Source of the DNA: Heligmosomoides polygyrus polygyrus
Lineage: Eukaryota; Nematoda; Chromadorea; Rhabditida; Heligmosomidae
DNA length: 64,000 bases
Reading direction: 5' to 3'
NCBI GenBank assembly: GCA_947396885.1
Contig: OX377201.1
Location: 63,152,983 to 63,216,982, forward strand
A program made the position numbers and the translations under genes. Every line of letters starts with the position of its first letter. Position 1 is the first letter of the stretch. Shown here piece after piece: positions 34,101 through 46,100 of the stretch. Below the pieces are notes generated by a model. It was not told where the DNA came from. It was given only the letters and a program-made list of their open reading frames with translations, and searched no databases.

Positions 34101-37100
34101 ACTCGTAGCGTGGGTGCCATTCGCATGAAGTTGTACGTTGGAGTGGTGCACGATTCTTCAAGTTTTTCTACCAACTGCTTGCTCTATGCATCTATTTACT
34201 GTAAGGACTGCTTAAAACCTTGGTCAGAACAAGTGCAACGCGTAAACGTGAGTCGTTGAAGTGTGCCTACAAACCCCTATAATCATGCGAGGACGTCTGA
34301 AATAAATGAGCAAAAAGGCGAAGGAGAATTCCACTTCGTTGACTTCAACAGCCCAACTCCTTGCAACAACACCGTCAACTCAGTGGGTCCATCCTACATA
34401 CTTGCATTTGCAATCATAGGCTGATGCAGCCGATAGGCTTTTGTGCTTCTTATAGCACATGTGTACTTACCCCGATAGTCTCGATTGTTCTATAACTTGG
34501 AACCACCTAGGAATCAAATCAGTTGTAGGAACAGTCTAATAACTCGGAGTCATTTCAGGTGCAATTCACGAAATTCCGCTTCAAATTTGAACGAGACAAT
34601 TCGCTGGTTGTTACCGCTGCCTTAGAGTTCTTGAGTTAATAATTGGGACAGCTATGGAGTGTAAATATAAGAAGGCTAAGTAGCGGCGGAGCATCCTTGA
34701 GGTTTCGAGATCTCCTAAGATGAGTAGATTGAGATTATCTGCTCACAAACCTTTTCGATTCCAGAGGAGCGTGATTTAGGCGGCAGGAATTCATGCTCCT
34801 TTCGTTACACGTTGAGCCTGGCAGCGATTATGAAGGTCGAAATACTTGTCACAAGAGAATTCACCTCTACTCTCTTGGAAGGCTTATGGTTCACCCTTCC
34901 CAAAAACGCAAACACAGAATTTGAAACTTTACGAAATTTTTATTTTTGTAAAAGGAATAATATATCGCATTCTTAAGTGTAGGAAAACAGCACCTTTTCA
35001 GTGCGTTTAATGGCTCCACGCGCTCCTCCAGCGTTTCGATTCTCCTTTGATCGATCGCGAAAGTTTTATTTACGCGTGCTTACGCGCTTGAAAGCGACAT
35101 CATCGAAACAATCGCAGGAAATGGCCCACATATCCGTTTTGCTGTTCCAAGTAAGAAGCCTTCACTCTATCAAATAAAGAAAGATCGGGGGACTTAGATG
35201 AGGACGCGGTGTGGTTTCCTAATTCCTTTCACACACTCAGAAATTAGTGTATTACTGCACGTTGAATCATCATCTGATTGGTTATTTTTAATGCGAAAAT
35301 CAACATTTCGCACGATTTTGAACGCTCAATTCATTGGGGCAAGTGGGTTTCAAGTTTTCAATAAAAGGAGACGGTCTGCTTTAACCACATACCCCTTTCC
35401 TTTTGCTTGGGAGGTGTTCAGCTTGATTTCAGAACTATGCAGCCTACATGGACCAAGAGTCCAGTTTGACGTGAAATGGTATAAAAGTGTTGGTTATTGG
35501 AAAAATGTATTCTTGAGTACAATAGACAACTAAGGCGATTATGTCGAAATTTTCTGTTTTCTGTTTCCTGATTTTTCTGTTTTCTGGCGTTTTTGGCTTT
35601 TCTGTTTTCTGGCAAACTCGATTGTCTGTTTTCTGTTTTCTGGGAGAATTTTTAAAATTTCCGTCCATCCCTGATAGCTATCCACACGCCCTCCCAGTCG
35701 CTGCCCAGCCTGCAGTGAATGATTCACTTGGATGTACCCTCCAGCCTCCTTGAAGAAACCTGACAAATTGTCAGATTCCTTACATATGCTATAATTAAAG
35801 CTCCGTAGCTTTTGCAGATTAATTTCTGAGCACTACAAGGTCATTCAAGATTGCACATACTATTGTGACTCCAAAAGTCGAGGAGGGGTCGAAAAAAAAT
35901 TTCGCCCAAACATGGCCCAGTACTATTATTTCGGATGCTCAGCACGAATATGGTATCCATTTTTGAAAATTCGGCCGACCACGGTAGGTTACTGTGGGTG
36001 TCGTGAGTAAGGATCAGGGGTGCACACAAAATTCTGTCCGTTAAATTTTTTAACGAATTTTTTTAACGGAAAATTTTCGTTAAATTTCCGGTAAATCGTT
36101 AAATTTCGTTAAAAAAGATTATTAGCTGCAAACCATTGTTTCAAGTGAAAAAAATCAAGGAAAACCTTATAGGTTTCAACTTCAAGAGGTCAACAGCTAA
36201 AGTTTAAGGAATGGAGTGTAGCACTGCAGTGAAAATAAACAATTCAACATCAACAAACATCAACAACATCAACAAGATTATCACCGGCAAGGCATCCTAT
36301 TATAAAATGTGCGATCAGACGGAACCCGGAGTTCCCTGCTTCCATAGCTTATTGCGAAACCGCTTTGTGTGACTGTTCCACGAGCATATACATTCTCGAT
36401 AAAGAATTAATAAAAAGACATTTAAAAGCCCATCAGTGGAATGTTAACTTTTTTTCGAACGCACGATTTTCGAGTGCCTAGTGCGCGGGACCAACCCATT
36501 TTTGCAACGTCGGGACCGTGACGCGGTATCGTGTCACACGGTCCCACACTGCAAAAACGTGTGACACTTGTTTTCTAAAATCGTTTAAAATACGTCTAGC
36601 GGCTGAAAACATTCTCTCCGTCTCGATTGTTCCAGGTGGCGAACAAAGGTATTCTGGGATAAGCAACGCCATGAGAGGATAGGCATATCCTACGAGGAGG
36701 TTAAACCAGTATCTTTGTGGATTCGTTGAGGTGCTTGGAGGATCGGCGAAGAAATTTCTCGCTCCAAAATGCACTTCCCTGCCTTTGCTGCTGCCTCTGA
36801 TATCCTTTATCATTGCTGCCGCAGCAAAGGCAGTGAAGTGTGCTCGAACCTTAAAGGATGAGGATAAAGAACGGTGTTACTCAATCCCTTTTGGGATGCG
36901 CCACGCATTCTACTTCTACGGGATATCGTGGAGGCGATCCGAATGCGTATTTGGCCATATAATGACTTGCGGTGGCCAGCGGATGAACAAGTCAGCGTTT
37001 TATCCTTCCCAGACACGTCTGGTACCAATTCCCCGACCCAGGAAGGATGGAAGGCTTGGTTGGCCTAGTTTTCAACAATGTTGCAGGCGAACCAGAAGCC

Positions 37101-40100
37101 TGATATCGGATGCACCCGACAGCCGACACCTCGTCCTGCTACGCTACACGTGCCCCCAAGATCCATTTAAAAGTTCCAAAAGATTTCAATAGTTTTTCCA
37201 GGAACAGTCTCAATTGGAAGGATGAGGCCTGCATCATTAATGAAGAGAAAGGGTAAATGTGATTAACGGACTGAGAAAAACGTCCGTTAAAAATTCCGTT
37301 AAATTTCTAAGAATTTCCGTCAAGTCGTTAAGCCAGATTTTAACGAAAAATGCCGTTAATTCGTTAAATTCGCTAAATCGTTAACCGTTAATTGCGCACC
37401 CCTGGTAAGGATGGCGGACTCATGCTCACTGATTTCGCCCATTCCTCGCCTACAGAAGCCATTCAAGCTGCTAACCACGAATCTGCATTCCTTTTCCTAA
37501 ATTATCCATTTTTCGTGCAGTACTTTCCATCTCAATGTAGAAGATTGAAAGCAAGCCTGATCAAATAGCTGAAGAAAGAGATTCTGCGTGCTGACTTGAT
37601 CACTCATGGAAATGCGGGATCACGCGATCACGTGAAAACGTTTGTCATATTTGTGATCAGCGCCTCAATTAGCCTACAAGGCGAAGTATGGGCGAAAATA
37701 GCTTTCGATCTTCAGAGTCGTGGGAGTACAGATCTCTTCACCTTCGAGTAGCAGAGAGTGGTGGGGGAAAGTAGGCAGCATCGTTGTTAAATCGCATCGA
37801 TCGGATTGAAACAACGTTATATCGTCAATATGGTACACTACAGTTTTCAAGGTACACTTTACATCAGCAAAAGAGCGGTGTGCAAAACCCCAACCTCCGG
37901 ATCCGAACCCCAAAGCCCCATCCTGCAAGTCCGCCCCCGCACCTACTCGGCCACCCAGTCGCTGTCGCCTGGCTTGTGAGCGGTGCACCTCAATGTTCCG
38001 CTTCGGTTACTGTAGCGCTAATAAGCAAATTGTGAGTTCGCCGTAGTTCGCCTGTTGCAGCCCCAAACCTTTTGCTGGATAGATTCTAATCACGACATGG
38101 CAATTGCAGACGTCTGTTTTGCCTTATCGGCCCGCACTGAAGTGATACAGTTTTTTGCTATTCTTGACCTACCCAGATGTCCGCAGGAAATTCGAAACCA
38201 CTATGGTACTTCTCACACAACCCCTACAACCCTCAATAGGTCACTTTAAAAAATGCCACGGGACTTTCATTGACCTCCCTTGTGAGTGCTACCTGTACGT
38301 TTATGTAGGGACTCTGCTAGAGTAAGCGCTAAACATCCGCGTTTTCAAAAATGTTGCTTCTGACCACCTGATGGAGCTCTGTGCTATCGAAATTTTCGGA
38401 GACTTTGTGCCAACGTTGCTGTCTCAGCCACCTAACATCGGCTTTCCTCACTAGTCTTGGTCGCAAGGTACCAGCAAGAGCTTCATAAAGTGTTCTCGAC
38501 CTTTTCAGGCTCCGATGAAAGCAAGAAGCCGAAACGTTAGCTGAAGTTTCTCTTGCAGATGAAGAACAAAATTGTTCAACAACTTTAGTAAGCCGCCTAT
38601 GCTTCACCAGTCTGTTGAATTGTTGCTACATGTTGAGCGACTGAACCGAGGGGGAAGCAAGGAGCGCAGACCCGAAAACGGTGTGCGCTGTCGCAAGCGA
38701 CTGGAATGCCGAAACGTAGCGCCCTATCCCAACTTTGTATTCTGTTATCCTCTACTGTAAACTGGGGCCCGATTCATCAACAATTAAACCCGGGGGTATG
38801 CGGTGTGTAAGGGGTTGAGATGAGATAAGAGTCAGGTAGTGACAAGGCAAGAATCAGAGACGCGGGCTTCATCGTGGGTATCTCTACCTCCTATATCCGC
38901 GGGATAGTCGTTGATGATTCCGGCCCCTGGCCACGTCCCCAGCTAGGTAGTTTTCAACCAAACTGAACATGCGTATTTGTTCGCCTATAACTGCACTTGA
39001 AGTGCGGTTATATAGTAAAAGTCGGCATCACAACAAATCCTGTACAACTTGAGAAAAACGGACACTGAGAAAACCGGAATTGAATGTAATTAATATTATC
39101 AATGAATTGCGATTGGATGATAAACGCGTTCAGCTGGCAATGCTTTCTCTGCGAGGAAATGGCAATTCAAGATTGGAAACCAGTCACGTCGTCCTCGGCC
39201 GCATTACTGTGTCTAGAAACAACTCAGAACAGCACAACAGGGATCTAACCACAACATCTCAAAACCGACCTGTCATGGAATATACACCAGATGTTTGGCG
39301 GCCTAGCGGCCAAAACTGTGATTGGGGGCTTTGCTCCCAAGCCCCGAGAATATAACGCCCCGACCGTCTCCTTTTCTTCTTAAAGCCTTACTTTTATTGC
39401 AAGAAAAAACTGTTTTAACAAAACATATAGAATAACACTGCGGGATATGGTAGGGCAGCAACTTTAAAACTGTTTCTATGCAGCCTCTCCACCCTCCATC
39501 GCATGTACGCAATTTATTCTCCGTAACATCCCGTTCTCCACTTGGCGAGAAACGCATCGTGGAGAGTCCCAATCCGGAGAGCTTAATCTGCAGAAACATG
39601 ATTAAAATTAACCGATATTGGTATAGGTCGATATTGCTTAATGTCCAACGGCAGTAACCCACCTCCGATTCCTGTAGTAGTCGTTCAAGAGACGTACGTC
39701 TTCTGAATACGGACGTATGTTGCATAACGTCAGTGACACATTGGCGTAGTCCCGACGCAGGTGTGACGACGTTGCCACGACTTCTATGACACGTGTCACG
39801 TGTCACGTGTCATCCCGACACACGTTGGACGATACCGAGAGAAAACGCTGGCCCCCTCACTGCCCCACCCCTTAGTGGTTCCCTCTTTACTGGCCCCCCG
39901 CTTCACTAGTCTCCGTTATCTTCTGAATCCCGACGTACATTAGACGATGTCTGCCGCACGTCTAACGTAACCCCGAAGCTCTAGGACGACGCCTTCGACA
40001 CGTCTTCTGAATCCCGAAGCTCATTGGAGGACGCATGCCGAACTTTTCTGAATCCCCTCTCATGTTGGAGACGCCATCTGTTCCTCTTCTGAATCACGGC

Positions 40101-43100
40101 GCTCAGCACATGATTCTTGCCCGATGAATATCTCGTAAATTTGGGTGATCTGCCGCCAAAGTTGTGAGATCGCCAGCATTCGCCCATGGTTAGGCTCGAA
40201 GAAAGACCGGCTGGCGTAGGCCGCCCTGTCGAAGGCATCCCTTGGCTATGCTCCCCCCCCCCCTTACGGGCACGTGACATTAACTGAATTATATATAGTA
40301 AGATGCCAAATTACTCAGGTAAGGTTTAAGAGAAATGAACTTAGTTCCAACATCGGACGTTCCTCAAGTCATGACAAGCTAAAATAGCCATCACATACGT
40401 CATCAAAAATTAATTAGAAATAAAGTCTTGTTTGAAAATTTAAATATTTAAAAGCTCGCCTTTGCACGTGCATCGAGAAAAAAATGACTACACCGCTTGG
40501 ATGGCAATAAAATTTTGATAATTCTAGTTGCTTTTGTCTTTAGATTTGTTCAGAGCTGCATTAAAAATTTCTGACACTTGAAGAAGTTGCGCCGGGCACG
40601 CGTCCAGTATATTGCAATATTTACTTGATCGCTTTTGTAGATGCCTTTTACGTCAGCACAAATCGACGGGACTGCAAGAACAACCTAATAACTCCTAGTT
40701 TCCACTGCACAACTCCAAATAACAACCATTTTCTATTTCAGTCAATTAAGCATCGCAACGTACTGAACAAGTGCATGATGCAACCTCTCCACACGACACA
40801 TCTAAAAATTCCCTGACTGCTTGCAGTTTAAAATAATCCTAAAAATAGTTTTTCTGACAATAATGGTGAAATTTATCGTCATTCAAACCAGGGGTGTGCG
40901 TTTAACGATTAACGATTTACCGATCTACCAGATTTACCGGCATTTTTCGTTGAAACTTTTTAAGGAAATTTAACGAAGAAAAAATCCGTTACATTGCAGT
41001 AACGACATTTTAGGCACCATTTTTTGAAATTTTATTTCTTTTTCATGTAAATGCATTTTGGACGAATGTTTTGGATGAACTATCGCAGTTTTGTTGCTAT
41101 ATCAAGGAAACCCTCTACGTACCTGAACTATATCGATATTGCATCGTGTTTCGAGAACTGCTGGCGATTTCCTTGATCCTTGACCAATCTATTTGCATGC
41201 ACCCCAATTTGTCTCCGATGTCGTTCTGTGCTTTTCGACTACCTGGTCCGTTTCTTGCGCTTGATTGCTACATATTGGTTTTTCATGCTTACCAACCAGG
41301 AGGTTAGTATAAAAACAAGTACTTTACCTGTATATTGCATGAAGATTTCTTTTGAATTTCTACGGAAAAGGTTTATCTTTGAAGGTGTAGGTCTGGCTCT
41401 AGCAGGAATTCCTTTCTTTAGTTTTTCTCTCCTTATTTTCGGATTCTTTCCTTTATTTTTGCTTTCCTTTATTTCTATGTATTTTTCATTTGGCTAGCGG
41501 ATTTTCAATAAAACCGTTAGTCAACACAAAATGTACAAAACACACAAAATTGATGAACCCAAAACTTTTTCGAAGCTCAAGCAAATGTGTTGCATAGTAT
41601 GGTACCACATTCTTCAAAAGAACGTCTGAATGGTCAATTGCTGGATAATCGTAAAAGAGTGACAGACGGTGGCGAACCCTATTTGGAGAAATTGGGAAGG
41701 ATAAAGACAAGGTGGAGCACTGTTAATATAGTACGAGGAATGCTCTGTTAAAAGCTCGTGTCCCATATGCATTTCCTTGAAATACGGAGGAAGAATAACT
41801 TATCAATTGATATTTAAATATGTTACATAGTTGGCAAAGACAAAAAACTCGCTGCAGTAAAGTTCGATTCGATTGAAATTTGGCCAACGACCCATGGCTG
41901 TTTATTTTATTTTTTGTCTTCAGTAAGAACAGAGCCTTTTAGGACAGAACTATCCATCTGTGAAATAGGCGGACCTATGGACTTAAATACCTTCCAAAGA
42001 CGGACTTTACCAAAGAATTCGCTGTGGTCGCTGCTTAATTGAATTCTTCATTGAACATTCTGCAGTTTTCCGAAACAATTACGGCAATACAGAAGAATCC
42101 TGGGCTCTAGAGGTCTACTTAGCGAGCGCAGGTTCTGTAAAAAGTTTTGTCAGCATAAATGGAAACGCTCAAAAACGAACTGTGCTATGATGCACTATAG
42201 CACTTTGGGTCTTTCAAGGAGCTAAACGGACTAGTCATAGTAGGAAATCTCTTATTGCAGAAGTCTCCTTGTTCTGTTTGGTTTCAGAATCTTAACGCTT
42301 GTTTAGCGATTCTGTTAATGATAGCTGGACTATTATTATTTGTTGTGAAGATAAGGACAGTCATACAATTGTCATGTAGACGAAGTCGAAAAAAATCAGC
42401 AAAGAAAACGTTTGGCTTTCTAATTACTAAAATACAGTGAAACTGAATGCAGCTAAGAAAAATTCTATTTAGCAAATTTACCGATTTTAACGCTAGAATT
42501 TTTCGTTAAAAAATGGTCGTTAAGAAGTTACCGAAAAAATTTAACGCTCACCCCTGATTCAAACAATGTCATAACTTTTTCTTGAGGCGTATTTCATAAC
42601 TGGTCTTCAAGAGATAACGTCGTCGTATTTTGTCTCCCTTAATATAGTAAATTTTATAGAGCTTCCTATATGTTCACTCGGAACAGCATCCACCTTGAAG
42701 TGAAAATGGTATACACGCGAGGAGTCTCGCTTTTGATTCAGACGACATTAGGACGCGTTTTCGATGACACTGATTGTGGTATCACGCATGACAGCGGACG
42801 CTCACGAAAAGCTTTGCAGGGCGGAAAAGGCTGGTGAGCGAGACCAGATTTCTGCTGCTCGAAATCGAGAAGGCAAACCAGCGTCTCGTGAAGGTGGTTC
42901 GGCAGCGCTCCTACTACCGAGCGAAGCAGGCGACAAAGTGCGCGATCCTGAGTGCGATTCTCATGGCCAACTCCTCGAAGACCAGTCTGCTGCCTGCCTC
43001 GAGCTCTCTGACTAAGCCACCACATCCTCCCTATGTTTAGGCGCAGACTCGAAGCTGAGGTTCAGTCTCGAGCCGCCCTCTTTGCATGAAGGCGTGGAAG

Positions 43101-46100
43101 AGTGGAAGAGGGCGATGAGAGCCATGGCTCGCGTACCGGGAGGCCTGCCCAGCCTAGTAAGGTGTAAGGTCAGTTTAGCAGTTTAGCGGGGAACTCTGAA
43201 ATAAGACAGGGTTTTAGCAGGTTCTTAAAGTATGTGTCGTATTCGTGAATTCTCCACATATTCGTGCATGAGTACTACGTTTCAGTTGTGGTCTACGTTG
43301 GGCGAGCTCTACATGCAGTCATCTGGCTTCGACTGGGAGGAGATCCGAAGCAAAGCGTTTAGCGAGAAGTTGCGTCCAGACGACAGCAAAATACACTCAC
43401 AAATACTTAAGGTGCGATACCTCTCTTTCAACCCGACCTCTCGCAAATCCCCCAACAGAGCACAGAGCTATGTAATTACGAAATCTGACGCGGTCGCGTA
43501 CAATTTGGTCCTCGGACGTCTTCTCTCCAGGATCTACACCGAACTGGATGGAGCGAATTCGATGACGAAAAGAAACTCAAGCAGGTCCTGCTAGCATACG
43601 CAAGGTGAGAGATTCCAGCCATCTAATGGAGGTCTCCTCTGGTTTCTGCTTTCTCAGTTCAAGAGAACGTGATTTATGCGCAGGACTGGTTTTCCTGGAT
43701 GAAACAGCAAGGAAATGGTGCGTAAATGACCTAACGCTTGGGGAGATCTACGCCTTGCGATGATAGAACTGATCCGCCTATGTGACCAGTGCATATGGTA
43801 CAGTTTGGGAAGGCGCCAGATGCAGCAAATCCTCAGTCGAAGTGTTTCTTCACCCAGCTGGGGAAACTGTAACATGCCTCCTGTTGACGAGCAGCGAACG
43901 AAAACGTGTTGTGGTGGGCGCGGTGGAGTTTGTTCACGACTGCTCTTCCAGAGGAACAACACAAGATCTATCACAAGCCAAGAAAGAACACAAAAATAAA
44001 AATCTACTTGGCTTAAGGTTCAGGTTCTGAATAGGACAGCCAAGTACGGGGTCAAGGGTGGTGTTCAGCTTTTGCCGAAAATTTTCTACCGCTCCCTCAC
44101 CCCCCCCCCCCGGCCCCCCACTTTCCGGTGCAGTTTTGATGCGATCTTCCCATTAACTTCTACACCAATTAAATCTTCTTTTTGGCTTTTTAGATGACAT
44201 TCCTATCCTTTCATAAGTTGTTCTAACCAGATTTGGCTTTGTTCTTGTGGACACCCATTCGTTGTTTGCTGAGAGAGAACTATTAGTCTGGTCAGGAAAT
44301 TGAATTCTTTAGAACTTTGAATGCTGACTATTATACAGTTAAAAATAAAGGTTCTCTACGGTAGTTTCCGAATCAGTCTAGACAGGCTCAGTTTTTCGCC
44401 GATTTTAGCAGACTGGTATGACCCAACGCATTCATCTACAGTACCATCGGTTAACATGCGCCAAAACGCGGCCGGCGGCGGATTAGTCCGCCGTTTCTGC
44501 CGCTTTGCCATTACTCTTTTCAAAGTCGATTATATCAAATGAAATGCACATTCTTGGATTCAGAGCAATATGATCTACCCAATGACATAAAAATCTTTGC
44601 AGAATTTCAGATTTTTCGAGACCGAGTCGACCTACATTAAGCGAGCCCGTAATTATGTGGACCTGATCCACATTTTCTCCTTAGTCTCGCCTAATTATGC
44701 CCCTGGCTAGAAGGGATCTGCCCAATAGAATTTTAAAAATTTTAAACGGTGTCCAAAATGTATTTCATGCCAATTTTAGGTTTTGCCTCATCATAGCGAT
44801 CTATTTGATGCCTAGTTTGGCTCCATGTTCATCGTTCCGTGCATTATCAAGTGTCGATTTTTTCCATTCTCCCAAAATGATTACCACCGCACCACTTCTG
44901 TGCTAAGGCTGATTTTTGCTCAAGTTCTCGACTATGAGCTGTGTATTACAAATACATATATGATTTAGGCTTATTTTGATCAAAAGTAGGATAGTAATCA
45001 GCCATGAAATTGGCAGTGCATCAGGATTCCAAGGAGGTATGTCCTGCAAAGGCTTTTATACACGTGTAGCCGCCGCTTCATTTGATGAAAATTTTCTCGA
45101 AGCTGAGCGATCCCAGAAAGGTCAAAATAACTGTACACTTAATACTAGCTCTGGGTAATATGACGATATGCAAACAATAGCTATGCATGGCAGCTGTCGT
45201 CTTATACGATCTTCCAAAATGTCCTCCCTCACACCCCAGGTTTTTGCATAAAAAGAGTGAAAATCTGTAAAAATGCTTGTTCGATGGGCACAAAAAGATA
45301 GCAGCATATTTTCTGGGCCCAATCGCGTTGTTTAAAGGTGAAGTGCACATTCCGGTAAAAGGATGATTCTAATGTCAAGAAGAAATGAACGTGCTAGCGG
45401 TTTCCCGTCCATCTGCCGAACATCGTACCTGCAAAAGACTAGCTGTGGAATTCCTGCAATTTTCGATTTTTGGTTTTTGTTCATTTACCATTTTAGAGGA
45501 AAAGTTCTGCTTTATGTAGCGTAGAAAAATTAATGCGCAATATCTTCTTTGTAACAAATGAGGAATAAAATTCCGTAAGAGGCGCTCCGACGCGGGCTGC
45601 GCACCCATACGATCTAAAGGCTTTTATCACATCAGGAACGGCCCTTTATGAGTAACAAGTGCTCCGACACGCTTGTCGGCGTGTCTCGCAATTGCGCGCT
45701 TCGCGCGATCTTGTAGAGTCACTAAGCCAAGATCACTCACTTCAAGCAGCTGCTCTGCTTGTGCAGCCTTCTCGGCACCTTAGCAGTAAAAAGAGGTGTT
45801 TTAAAACCTTAATAATTTCGAACCTTGGTCTACTTTCTTTAAGATCAGGTGAGTAGTTCTTCGATATGAAGCCGTCCAGCTCTCCCTCTCTCCATCCTCA
45901 ACATCTCTTCAACGTCGGCACTATCTTCAGAGAGTTCAGAAACGTAATTTATTTGCGCTAATCAGTGCTTTCGTCCTCAGACTGTTGTTGAGCGCTCCTT
46001 CGGCCATAGATAGTACTCGCATGTCTCCCCCCCCCCCCCACCCCGATCGGTTAAACTGGGAGAAAACCACCGGTCAGGCGATCGATAATATCGATCGATA

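Larger units (their letters stand above)
36015..37404 (-). mobile_element. hAT transposon with perfect 8-bp target duplication
   Basis: The element begins CAGGGGTGCACAC at 36015 and ends GCGCACCCCTG at 37404. Both ends are flanked by GTAAGGAT (36007-36014 and 37405-37412), the 8-bp duplication expected of hAT elements. Subterminal regions are rich in TTAACG and CGTTAA. A transposase C-terminal remnant is at 36813-36478 (minus), and a tRNA-derived SINE has inserted at 36850-37156. The internal deletion makes it non-autonomous. Confidence 0.9.
31898..42819 (+). other. 10.9-kb transposon-filled intron of the TBC1D30-like gene
   Basis: The donor is TCATTCG|GTAATA and the acceptor GCTTTGCAG|G, both phase 1. 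The intron holds two hAT elements, a SINE, a Helitron, a miniature inverted-repeat element and a pair of tRNA-like repeats. It may hide one more small exon: vertebrate homologues have about a dozen extra residues here. An open frame at 39080-39355 was considered for it and not adopted. Confidence 0.5.

Noticed and set aside
39080..39355. Frame with INELRLDDKRVQLAMLSL as a possible extra TBC1D30 exon
   Set aside because: Similarity to the family is weak, it runs into the Helitron, and the neighbouring exons already join in phase without it.
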